This document shows positions 12,535-23,540 of a DNA stretch of 64,000 nucleotides, in pieces (within the stretch, counting starts at the first letter, position 1; each line of letters begins with the position of its first letter). The stretch is from Cylicocyclus nassatus (lineage: Eukaryota; Nematoda; Chromadorea; Rhabditida; Strongylidae): positions 26,329,521-26,393,520 of the forward strand of contig CATQJL010000001.1 in assembly GCA_958299035.1 (NCBI GenBank), written 5' to 3'. The translations under genes and the position numbers were made by a program. The notes beneath the pieces were generated by a model. It made no database searches. It worked only from the letters and a program-made list of their open reading frames with translations, and was not told the origin of the DNA.

Positions 12535-13441
12535 AGGTTGTCCGGAAATTGATGCAGGTTTTTGCAAATGCAGTTTCAAAAGGATCGTTCTTCTTTGTAT
12601 GTGCATCTTTCGACCATCTCGCATACTAAAAGAAGCCGGTCTTCCTGCTCTCTCTTATATATCCTACTTCTACGACCAACTTCGCTTGTTCAAAAACTAC
12701 AACCATCCGAAGATGAAGCTTCAAATCACTAAATTTACCCTTTGCACTATTTTGGCTTGAACTTATTCGGCAAGAGGGGTATTTCCATGATAATATAGCT
12801 GAAGCAAGATATTGAATGAACCTACAAAATAGATAGTAGCGCTTCTTTTGAACTATTGTGAGAGTAGAGGAATTGAGGCTTTAACATGAATAATTGTCGC
12901 GGCCACTCCATGGCGAACAATTTCTGAAGAAAGCAACCGTGAAAGTCTCTCCTCGTGTTTGAAGAGTGAGGCCAATGCCGCCAGATATTATCTCAACTGG
13001 TTTCCCAGGCTTTATTTTTGATGAGTTAATAAAAAAATCAAAATTATCGGAGATAGCAGCCGTGGAGGAAATATCGAAATAATGGAAAATTTTGATTCCG
13101 CAAATTTTTCTTTTGCAGAAAATTTCTAAAAAACCTAAAAAAATCACAGCTATATATGTAGTACTGTTCCGTGCCTATAAGCTACAGAAGTTTCTGGCTG
13201 AACCCTCATATTCGGTAGGAGTTTACAACTTGCCAAGTATGACCGTGCCAAAAAATTTCTTTTTACTTCCTGGCTTTCAGTAATTTGCTTGTCGGAGCTA
13301 CAGTTACAAAAGAAAATGAAGCAAATAGAAGAGGTTGCTGATCACAGTAGTTTTTACCTCATTCCAAAATATGCAATTTCAGAGGAGTTATGACGCTTTG
13401 AAGTGAGAATGTGCAAAACCTGCATTAATTTGCGGACAACC
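12535..13441. mobile_element. Mariner-like non-autonomous element
   Basis: AGGTTGTCCGGAAATTGATG at 12535 is inverted at the right end (CATTAATTTGCGGACAACCT). TA-rich flanks fit a TA target site, but the exact left boundary is blurred by one or two substitutions. About 0.9 kb with no transposase frame. Confidence 0.6.
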
Positions 13442-13563
13442 TAATACCATCTGTCAGGTATAGGATAGACTTTTACAAATGATGGGTTTTGGATTTTCGC
13501 GAAAAACTGTTTCTGTTCTAAGAATATTTTTGTAAGGAACAAAACTGGGTGCGAGCATAAAGG

Positions 13564-14687
13564 ATGGTCTCGAATGTGCTTTCAATGAGCAGTGGTTCCA
13601 GCTATCAACTACATCAATTAGCTGGAGACTCTTTCAAACCAAACAATAATGCTTTAAAAAGTGAAAGTAATTATTGCTTCAAAGACGCGGAAGGGCACTT
13701 TGGCAGAATTCAGACAGAGTTAGGAAGCTTAAATAGAAAACTGTGCAACATTCCTTGATATCCGTCAGCTATAACGACTACGACTGATTCGTGTTCGAGT
13801 ACCTGGCTTGAGGATTAAAAACTTGAAATATTATACTGTATTGCAGCGCAGCCGGAGCGCTTCAAAAAGAACAAAATCTGTTTATGGTTAATATGAACAA
13901 CAGTGACCTAGGATTGCCATACACGTGATTGAATGCCGTTAAATGTCAACCACCTTTGTGGTGAAGATAAAGATGAAACAAAGCAGCTCAACCTTTTAAT
14001 GCACATTCAAACAACCTAATACAAATCCTCCACAATTTTCAAACCTATACAGGTAAATTTATATACCGTAGACAACCAGCTCGAAAATTTTGCAAACAAT
14101 GCTGAGAGCTGTGAACTCTTGTTCTACTACTGCAAAGTCAGTCACATCAAGGAAGACTGCGCCGTCGCTTTGGAAAACAGATTATGCGCTGGTGATTTCT
14201 TGCGCTTGAGCGGTGACCTAACGAAATTTTCTGAAAAATGTGAATTTCTAGTTTACCTAAAAATGGCACGGTATTCAGTTCACGAACAAATGTGGCTATT
14301 AACAGTTTTCATAAGTCCGAGGTCGCATGTGTATGAGAATATGATATTTTCCATGTGTAATGCCTTGTTTACAGCTTGAAGGTGTAAAGTACCAGTTCAT
14401 ATGCACCAGTGATTGTGAAAAACCTATAAAAAGCCTATAAAGCATTTGTTTTAAAAGTGCGGCTAACTACCGGATTAGCTTTTCGAGTAACACAAAATGG
14501 ATGATTTTGCACCTTTTACTTACGACGCATTCGAAATCATTTCGAAGTACTGAATTCAAATCTGCTGTTCTATCTGCAAAAGATTATCTCGGAGAGAATA
14601 GAGCTTTTTTCCTTGCAGAGTTTTTATGCTTCGATGTTACGGTGTCAACATACAGATTTTGATGCAGCTGCATTATGCTCCTATTAA
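13564..14687 (+). CDS. Possible cysteine-rich gene F (partial model)
   Basis: Four pieces can be joined with matching intron phases: about 13564-13718, 13847-13886, 14053-14250 and 14619-14687 (TAA). Acceptors are reasonable (TTGCAG, ATACAG, CCTTGCAG). Donors are weak (GTTAGG, GTTAAT, GTTTAC). The third piece reads like real protein, with a pattern SCELLFYYC ... EDC ... LC ... EKCEF. The last contains MLRC ... ALCSY and the stop. Cysteine spacing loosely recalls the nematode DUF19/T20D4.11-like families, but no diagnostic motif could be confirmed. No signal-peptide exon was found upstream, where a mariner-like element lies. The start is not established. It could be an old gene fragment or a chance set of open frames. 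Confidence 0.3.
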
Positions 14688-14796
14688 CAACAAAAAATCT
14701 AGTGTGATGTTAATGGCAGACAAATAACATTTTGCGAATTAGAATTAGCAAAAGAGAGACTTCAAGCTGTTTTGAGCTACTTCATCATGTCCGTTC

Positions 14797-15080
14797 CTTA
14801 GGCCCCTATGCAAATTAATCTCCAAGGGAAGGGGAGGGGAACTCAGAAGGGAAGCGTCATATCTCGCTAGTCTATATATCTTTTTTATTCATTCTCTATC
14901 TTGTGTTGAAGGTTCTCATACACTGATACCTGCGCATAACGGATGCCAGGTTACTACCATATAAGATTAGATATTCACTGATCCTCAGGGGATCCCCAGG
15001 AGATCACCTCTCATTTTCAAAGTCATTTATCTTTTTGAATCAATTATAATGCTGTACCAAAATGTACTAAGGATATGCTA
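14797..15080. repeat. Partial copy of the gene A intron repeat
   Basis: TTAGGCCCCTATGCA, GGGAGGGGAACTCAGAAGGG and GATCCTCAGGGGATCCCCAG match blocks of the fold-back element at 5780-6460. Only one arm and part of the centre are present. Confidence 0.45.
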
Positions 15081-15203
15081 CGACACTGGTGAACACGTTT
15101 ATGGTAGAGATGAGTGAGATCTCAAGATATGGAAATCTTCCATGAACTGCTGCTCGCGGGCATTATCGTAAAATCACAATCTTCAGATTCCACTTCCTTT
15201 GTC

Positions 15204-15676
15204 GAAAAAAATCTCGAATAAACGAATATCGAATAAATTCGAGGTTCAAAAATTCTCGAATGAATGAAATCCGAATAAATTCGGAAAATCAAAAATATCG
15301 AATGTATGAATATCGAATATATTCGAACATTGGAAGTCGAATTTCGATTAAATATTCGAATGATTTATCGAATAACTAGAGCAACAAATCTCAAGCTTGC
15401 CGACATATCTGCCTAAAGCAGATCCAATCATAATCAGCACCCTCGCATCCCCTATACCAACTGAAGGGTAGTAGGAATACTTACGGATAGGCACAAAAGG
15501 TGAAATCCAGGTATCTGGAATCCAGGTATCTGGAGTTTCACCTTTTGTTCCAATGTTCAAATATATTCGATATTCATTCATTCGATATTTGATTTTCCGA
15601 ATTTATTCGGATTTCATTCATTCGAGAATTCTTGAACCTCGAATTTATTCGATATTCGTTTATTCGAGATTTTTCA
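15204..15676. repeat. Fold-back element of ATTCGAATA units
   Basis: The left arm (ATCTCGAATAAACGAATATC ... TATATTCGAACATTGG) is repeated inverted on the right (CCAATGTTCAAATATATTCG ... CGTTTATTCGAGAT). The spacer contains a smaller inverted pair, GGTGAAA...CCAGGTATCTGG...TTTCACC. Each arm is itself built of short degenerate TTCGAATA-type units. Confidence 0.7.
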
Positions 15677-16569
15677 CTTTCAAATTTTTTCGATATTCAT
15701 TTATTCGAAATTTTTTCTTTTCGAATTTATTCGATATTCATTCATTCGATGAAAAACTTCGAATGTACCCAAGTATATCGTCTACTCATAAGATGATTTA
15801 TGAGATCCTAACACTAAATGCTGCTGTTGTTTGAATAAGTTATGTCTATAAAAAATGCAGCTACAACAGCTACAAATCAATTCAGTCAGTCTTTACTCTA
15901 CTTGTTTACAATTTCTAAATAGTCACTAATCCCATTAAGAGAATGCGCACTTCCAGAAATTGTCAGCATGCGGTTATAGCAGTAGCTACAAAAGAACATA
16001 CTTGAAATATTTTTTACCTTTAAGTCAAGCTCATTTTGGTTATATCGCATGTTTGCGCGACCACAGGTCTGCTAACACCTTGCTAGCAACAAAGAATTCG
16101 AATGTGAATAATCTACTTGTCTAATGCACATATCTGTAAAACACGGAAAGGTAGTTTGAAATACGCATGTAGTTTAGAACATTCTGCTACTTCTTCTGAT
16201 GCTCTGTACCGATGCTTAGTCAGTATATTACGAAATTTTCGAGAGAATAGCCCTTCGTCTGAATTCAATGTCCTGTGCAAACACAGCAGATTCACAGCTC
16301 GAAATTTTCGATCAGTTTTTTTGCGCTGTACAACATTGTTTCGAAATTTGAAGAAAAAAATGCCCATTCGACGTTGCAGCCGCCGATTCTGATCAATTGC
16401 AAATTCATTCGATTCGTTGAATCACATTACATTGCAAAAGTCACAAGAGCAACTAATCATCAGATGTTCAAACACTGCGAAACAAATGTTAAAATTGAAA
16501 GATAACTCTTTATCAAGAAGTGAAAAAAAAACAGGAGTAGCCATACAATGCACATTAGTCATGATCTCC
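15677..16569. other. Intergenic, no gene recognised
   Basis: Opposite-strand overlapping frames at 16113-16392 are unsupported by splice sites or motifs. Confidence 0.4.
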
Positions 16570-16883
16570 TTAAAGGCAGCGGACAGGCAAATTGGACCCC
16601 TGTCAGATTTTGGTAGTTTCGGGTAGTGGACACCCCAAGTACATCGTAGCCCCAACCCCACATTCCAATCATGCGCTAAGTCCTGAAAAAAGCGCTTCAA
16701 AACTCCACCATCCCCGCCCACTTCCATTGAGTGGGCGTTATTGGTGGAAGTTTAAAGCGTTTTTTTCAGGACTTAGCGCATCAACTGAAAGTTGGGGTTG
16801 GGGCTACGGTGTACTTGGGGGGTCCACTACCCGAAACTACCAAAATCTGACAGAGGTCCATTTTGCCTGTCTACTGCCTTGAA
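16570..16883. repeat. Fold-back element, AGGCAG-end family
   Basis: TTAAAGGCAGCGGACAGGCA at the left and TGCCTGTCTACTGCCTTGAA at the right are inverted ends. The arms pair almost throughout, for example TTTTGGTAGTTTCGGGTAGT with ACTACCCGAAACTACCAAAA, and GCGCTAAGTCCTGAAAAAAG with its complement. Confidence 0.8.
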
Positions 16884-17571
16884 ACCCTAGTAGTTTTTAT
16901 AGCGAAAACTTTTCAGAAAACCTTTTTTAAAGACAAAATACTTTGCATACCGTTGTTTGAAAGTACTTACAATTGGAAAGATAGATTGTATGCGGTGTAA
17001 CTGCACAAAGAGTTTGAGCTTCGGCGAACAGCTCCATGCTCGTTCCTAGTGTGGAACAATCATTGCACTTTCTCAAGGGAAGTGAGCTTAATTTAGTGCC
17101 GCAGATTCATAGATCTACCCTGTAAGAAATGACCTTGTAATTTATGAATTGTTAATCCACAAATTTTGTGGCGTATGGTCGGTAAGGAGATTCACCATAC
17201 AAGTGCACATTCCGAGAAAGAAAGTGTAAAATATCAGTTGCTGAACTCTACTTGCCCGGACACAATAAAATTATTTTTATTGTTTCGAGCTGACAAAGGC
17301 ATAAAATTCTGAACTAAACATTCAATGGCAAAGTGAATGTTTACTCTCCTTTAATCTTTACTTTAAACATATTGTTTGGTCTTATTTTGAAGTAAGACAC
17401 ATAAACTTGCTGGATTAATTACAAGTCGTAGTCAGCCTCGTTTTAAATTTTCATTAATTCCATTTGGTATTACTCACGCTGTGCAATAAGAGCTACAAAA
17501 GTGATAAAGTGACGAGTAGTTGTTTCATAGACAATCTGCATTTATACAGCTGTCGCTTTTATAGGAAATGT
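16884..17571. other. Upstream region of gene E
   Basis: No gene or repeat recognised. It ends at the TATA box of gene E. Confidence 0.4.
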
Positions 17572-17579
17572 TATAAAAG
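17572..17579 (+). promoter_or_regulatory. TATA box of gene E
   Basis: TATAAAAG lies 50 bp before the ATG at 17629, placing a transcription start near 17600. Confidence 0.6.
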
Positions 17580-17628
17580 GAGCTATGCAAACAGTTCGAC
17601 AGCATTCGAGTGAAATCGCATTCATAGA

Positions 17629-18094
17629 ATGGCTCTTGCATATCTCCTTCTCCTCATCTGCATCGTCCATGCTGCCACAGCAGAACAGTCTTGCCCGGAA
17701 CCGATTGGCCGTAAGTAATTTTCTTGAGAAAAATTAGATGTTGAAACACAGTGCATCAGTTGTACCAAACTTTTAGCTTGCATTACTCAATTGTGCCCCG
17801 CGGAGAATCAGATCTGCATAAGAATGAAAGGTGAAGAAGTCTGCTGCGATAAGACAAAGGTACGGGAGAACTCATTTCGCTAGATAAAAATAAAAGTGTC
17901 TCAAGTCAAAATTTTCTTACTATTTTCTGTCAACCTAGGATGGCGAAGAAAAATTTTTAAAATGATTTCGTGAGATTTTCAAATTACTAGAGTTTATTAC
18001 AGGTGCAAGGAGAGCCTGAAGAGATTACAGGTAAGCATTCATTTTGATGGCAATCTCCTATGCAAGGTATTACAATATTGCAGAGGTCAACTGA
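17629..18094 (+). CDS. Gene E: small secreted CCD-module protein without ShKT domains
   Basis: Exons 17629-17710, 17777-17859, 18003-18030, 18084-18094 give 67 aa. Residues 1-18 are a signal peptide (MALAYLLLLICIVHAATA). Cysteines C22, C29, C34, C41, C50 and C51 form the same six-cysteine module as genes A-D, ending CCD. Intron phases 1, 0, 1 match the family. After the linker exon, the exon that in the relatives starts a ShKT domain here adds only three residues before TGA. Donors GTAAGT, GTACGG, GTAAGC and acceptors TTTTAG, TTACAG, TTGCAG are good. Either the gene lost its ShKT exons, or it is an independent short member carrying only the CCD module. Function unknown; secretion is inferred. 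Confidence 0.75.
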
Positions 18095-18153
18095 ACCTCA
18101 AGGAAACCGTATAAGCGTATACTGCATGTGATGTCATACTGTTTTCGGTAACA

Positions 18154-18159
18154 AATAAA
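18154..18159 (+). terminator. Polyadenylation signal of gene E
   Basis: AATAAA about 60 bases after the TGA stop. Confidence 0.55.
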
Positions 18160-20240
18160 TCTCTTCTGACTACAAACATAAACATTGCATATCACATTTG
18201 TGCTACCAAATGCGAAAAGTTGACCAGCAATGAAGTAATGATAAATAATGATAAAGAAAAACCGCTGATGCTGAGAAATTCGAAGTTTGTTAGGTTTAAG
18301 CTGCATGTTTACAATGTTCTGATGAGCAAGAGTGGAAGTAAAGAGTGCACATCTAAAAGGGCTGGCAGCTTAGGTTTCTTGTGACGTCTCACATTCATAC
18401 TGTTTCCGATTGCTTGATAAACCGGCTTCAAGAACATTTGTAAGTGAGAATTTGAACAGGAGAGGTACAAGTTAACTTGCTTTCTGTAAAAGCTTGAAAA
18501 AAGTGGTGATGGCACAATGATTTGTGATAGGCTGAAGTGACAGCGATGATGGGCGCAGTCACAAACCTATAACAGAAGATTAGATTGCTTTGAGAAATGC
18601 CTGCCAGACTCCTATAGTCCCCAACATCCTCAAGATAAAAGATGTTGTCACATGAAAATAAATCTAACAGACAACATCTGATGTGCATTTTTGTCATAAA
18701 TAAATAATAGGATTTTGTCGAGAAAATGCTGAATTTAATGTTAACTAAGCTATTTGGTTGTGTATTTAGTTCGTTTACCTTTTTTGTTCTAATTTTTTCT
18801 CGTGTAAAGCATCTACTAGAATCTTTGTATGCATTCGGAAGCTCTAACAAGGGGATATTTGGTCACCGCGGTCACTCATAACGATTTGTATAAAAAATTG
18901 CGCCTTTTGATGCTGGTTCGAATACTGCCTTCCGTATCTGCGAAACGATAATCTGGATGGAGTTATGATTATTATTCCATGAATAAACTGCGTTACCGCG
19001 GAGGGCCAAAATCATCAATAAAATTTTTTTCCTTTTCAAATGCTGAATATGATTTGGATAAATATAATACAACAGTATTCCTTTTAAGATTCTCTTCAAT
19101 AGCTTCAAATGACAACTTAGAACAAATTTGGTTTTTAATTACACAAAAGTACGCAAATTTTCTACGAAAAAAAAAGTTCATAACTTCCTTCAGAAGATTG
19201 TTTCGCAGATATCGAGCACAGATTTAAAATCAGCTTTTCGAGGTGCATCTTACAGTATACATCGCATTCCAAATGGCCACGGTGACCGGTTCTTTCCTTG
19301 TAAGTCTGCTGTACCAAATTGCTTCATTACCTTCTCAAATTTGAAAAGTTAAGTGAAAAATTCGACCAAAGACCGGGAAATACGAGAGAGCAAAATATAT
19401 AGATCAATTACTTCAAAATTCGATTTTGGGAGACACGCAACTCAAACGCGAAAAGGAACGCCTTTGCGGCAAAGTCTTGCTCTGGACTTATGCAAAATGG
19501 TATCAAACGGCTGGTGAAAGGAAGTGAGCACGCACAAGTAGTGTTAGTAGGTGCATAAGTGATTAGTCTGTTGCTTTTAATTGTCGTTAGGCTTTTTGAA
19601 CAAATTTGTTCATAGTTAAGAGGTAAAATTAAAAGAGAAAAAGGTGTCGAATATGGATTTTTCGCTTTCTCGGATTTTTCGGTTTGCGGTCAAACTTTCT
19701 AACCAACTTCTTGAAATTTGAGAAAATCGTGATCGTGGCTGGCAGAGCGGACTACCCCAAACTTCCGAACGCATGCAAACATTTCGCCAAATGCTTTGCA
19801 AAACATTGAGAAAAACTAAAGCAAAAAAACGCGAACGAGCTTATTACAAACCCAATAATTAGAACCATCTTTATCGTAACGTTGTTGGATTTGTAAGGTA
19901 GATGGCTGCCCAAACAATCTATGTAAAAATGATCATAACGCGATTACAGTTATAGATTATTTTATCCATACTCCTTCTCCTAAGCCGTTTGCGGCTCTTT
20001 TCATTGGTGAGATAATGCACATTTTTTGCGCTTTGTTGGATGCGCCGACCAATGTGGTGACCAGCGACCAATGTGACCACGTCTCCGACTTTGGGAAGTC
20101 GGCAATGCAAAACTGCAATCAAATTTACATCGTCTTTTTTCGATCAGCAAAGGTAGCGGCGCGAGTACTTTTGGCGAGGTACGGCGGCGGCGCGAGTACG
20201 AGGTGGTAGCATGGGGGAGGGGGGGGGGTAGGTCCCATCC
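18160..20240. other. Intergenic, no gene recognised
   Basis: A 140-codon minus-strand frame (18850-18428) has no start context, domain or splice partner. Around 20150-20230 the sequence turns GC-rich with a poly-G run next to the large fold-back repeat. Confidence 0.35.
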
Positions 20241-21773
20241 GAGGTGCGGGCGTCAGGTACCAGCCATAAGTGGTATACACTAAGCCACGCCCCTTGGTTG
20301 CTCTAACAGCGGGTGCCTAACGATACACCAAATCCTAGCTGCTAGAACTGCTCACCTAGCTCGCTAAAGCGCTGGCGCTCGCGATAGTTCAGAAAATCAA
20401 AAAAATTGCGCGAGTGAAAGCACAAGTTTACATCGCTTTTTCTCATGCTTCTTTTTTTAAATCCATTTCAGAACCACAGAAAGTCGGTGCTGAAAATGAA
20501 AACAGGGTATTATTTTATGAGCATTTCACATGATTTTGCAAAATAAAATCATGATGGTATGAACCGGTAATATTAGCGGGAATTTCATAAAAGTAAACTT
20601 TGTAGGATAGTAACAAATCAAAACCTTATAATTTTGATGAAGCAAAGCGCACTTAAGGATGCTCTTCTGGCAAATAAGTCACACGAAATATTCCCTTCAC
20701 ATATTATCGTCAGGCTCGTTTTGAGGCGTAAAGTCAAGGGTCATTGTACTTGCGTTGATATTGCCACAGGGATTGTGCTACGTTATCGTAGATTATTAAG
20801 GCTATAACTTCGGTCGTAGTTAAGGCCAACAGATTTATGGGACATTACTTTGATAAGCATACATTTTTCTTTATTTCGGAAGATTTCACATTCCGTATGA
20901 AAATTCCACGGAGCTACTGTATTTTATCATACCTATGCTCCCTGCAGTGCTTCTTTTGAGGACCTTCATATTGCAATTGTTTGTTATTCATTCTCTTTTC
21001 TAGCAGCCAAAATTGCTCAGTTTATCCAACCAAAGCTATAAATTTTTTGTAACTCACTAAAAAAGATTTTGTCAATAATTGTTCTTAGTAGAGTTGCTGC
21101 TTTTTCCTGTTTCATTCTATAGCACACTCTCATCCGAAATTGGCTAGCTCTGTAACTGTAATGAAAATTTTCATTGATTGGAACAGAGCCCTTCCCATAT
21201 TGATGGATCACATATCCTCCATCCGATTTCTGATGACAAGTTCTCGTTGAAGCTCTTCTTGCAATCGGTTCCACTTCTCATTGTCAAAAATGTTTTTTTT
21301 AACAAAGGAATACTCCGTGCAACTTATTTGCCGAGAGCACATCCTAAAGTGCGCTTTGTTTCAGTAAAATCATAAAATTGATTTACTGACATTCTACAAA
21401 GTTTACTTTTATAAAATTCCCGCTAATTAACAATTTTGGCTCAGATCATCGCGATTTTTTTGCAAAACTTTGTGAAGTGCTTATAAAAAGCTGACCCTGT
21501 TCCAATTCTCAGCACCGAGTTTCTGTGATTCTAAAATGGATCGGAAAAAAGCAACAGAAAAAGCGTTGTAAAATTGCGCCTTCATTCGAGCAAAATTTTT
21601 TTGATTTTCTTGAATTATCATTTTTCTGTGGGTCGCGAGCGTCAGCGCTTTAGCGAGCTATGTGAGCTGTTCTAGCAGCTAGGATTTGGTGTATCGTTAA
21701 GTACCCGCTGTTCAAGCAACTAAGGGGTGTTTTAGTGTTTACCACTAATGGCTGGGTAACTAACACCCGCCCT
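20241..21773. repeat. Large fold-back element, about 1.5 kb
   Basis: The left arm from 20241 (GAGGTGCGGGCGTCAGGTACC) pairs with the right arm ending at 21773 (GGTAACTAACACCCGCCCTC). Shared blocks run inward: GATACACCAAATCCTAGCTG with its complement, GCTCGCTAAAGCGCTG..., the TTTCTGTGG/CCACAGAAA block, and AAGCAAAGCGCACTT near 20640 with its complement near 21350. The spacer is roughly 0.6 kb. No transposase was recognised. Confidence 0.75.
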
Positions 21774-22639
21774 CTAGCGTGGGGGATCGTTTCCTGCTTG
21801 TCGTGTGCGCTTCGTCTTTGATATACAAGAATTATTTTAGTTGGTACTCAAACTATTCCTGTTGCACGTGTAGAGATGCTTCAAACTAAAAATATGCCAT
21901 TACTTCCCTATAGACCCACTAATTCCCTTCTCCTACGTTTTTCCTCAATAATGTAGCTTTTCCGGATGCTCCCCCAGTTGATGAGAGTTGCCGTCCTTCC
22001 AAAATGCGCTTAATGGACATAATCACCCATCAACTTTCTTTTTTTAAACTGTTGGCTGGGTCTTTTGCGTGATGAGATTTCGTACGGTGATGTTGAACAG
22101 GCGGTATCAAATGTGGGCTAATTCAATTTTTTTGACTAATTTTATTTTCATTTTTTCTCGCAAATCGGTGTCTGAATTCTAACGCTTCTAACCTCCTGAT
22201 CTGGAAGCATTCCGAAAAATTGAATCAACAAATTGTTCATTTCGATTTGTGAATGACAAGCAGGGCAAGCAAGAAGTGTCTCAGGATGGCTAGACACGAT
22301 TTTCCTTGATTACTGTTCCAATAAGACCTCCTGAACTATTGCATACCAAAGATAGGCAAAACATGAAGGCCCTACCAAATATGACTAGTAATATATCCAT
22401 AATTAGCATTTCAGATAACCTTTTTGGACCACGTTTGAGCAATTATGAAGTCCACAAGTAGTCTGCCATCCGGGAGACATGGTTATTTTCGAACATGTTT
22501 TGAAGTTATCTACCTCTTTTTGTGCCAAAAAAATACTACCTATTCTTTGCCCAGAATCGACTGCCAAAGTGTGGAATTAGAAGCACCAAAATTTCGTTTG
22601 TTCCACTTCCTGCTTTTGGTGGCTGTCTTTCTTCAATTT
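21774..22639. other. Intergenic, no gene recognised
   Basis: Nothing beyond short open frames. Confidence 0.4.
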
Positions 22640-23540
22640 TAGGTTGTAAAGAAAGTTCCCGGGCACTTTTGAAAATTTCATTTTTGAACGCATTTTTTCG
22701 CCGCTCGGTCGGACTTTGACACCAAGTTTTTTAAACCGTTCAGTAGAGGAAAGCTTGAAGCCTTCAACAAGCCGTCTGACTTTTATCTATGCCAAGACGT
22801 GCTTGATCTGCACGTCAAGAAGAGAAATCTTTCCAACCAAAAAAATTTCGCAAATTTTCTTCTTGCGCCCATTTTTCTGTGCAGTTCAAAGAATTTCGTC
22901 CAAATTATGAGTGATTTGATTGAGGAGCCTTTAACTTCTGACCCGCTGCTGCACACGAGTTTTGCGATTTGCGCTCAGAAATTACAAGCTGTCGAACTTG
23001 CCTCTGACTGCGACTCTTTTCGCAGCTGGCGTCGCTTCTGGAGGATCGCCACGCCTGGATGATGGGTCCAAAAGATGTATGAGGCATCACTCCAAAAACG
23101 TTCGCAGTAATTAAAGATTTGGTCCACCCTATACGAAAAGAAAAAATTTCAAAGGAACTTATTCGAAAAATGGTGCGTTTTTAGGGGCAAAAAATGGTCG
23201 ACTTTTCAAACTTTCTGGGAAAAATTTTTTTGCAGGTGTTCCTTCAAAAACGTGAATGGTCCCCATGACAGCCCCACCAGACCTCTATATAACTACAGCA
23301 TCTGGGCTCTCCAACTCTCATCATGCTTGAGATAATTCCGCACAAATAGGGCACTTTTTGCGATAACCTTTTTCCTTTCTGCGCATGCTGCTAGACCGCA
23401 GTGAGGTGCTGAGAAGCAAGACAAATATATGTTGTGGACAAAATTGTCTTTGCAATGAACTTTGTAGCTTCAAAAAAGAATCAATCTGCTTGAAGTTACA
23501 GCGATTTGAAAAAATGCCCGGGAACTTTCTTTACAAACTA
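22640..23540. repeat. Fold-back element with GTTGTAAAGAAAG ends
   Basis: TTGTAAAGAAAGTTCCCGGGC at the left is inverted at the right (GCCCGGGAACTTTCTTTACAA). A related half element at about 36095-36235 shares GTTGTAAAGAAAG..., GCATTTTTCTGGCGCTCGCTCGG and TGTTCACTAGA blocks. Confidence 0.65.

Noticed and set aside
18428..18850. 140-codon minus-strand frame
   Set aside because: No recognisable domain, start context or neighbouring exons.
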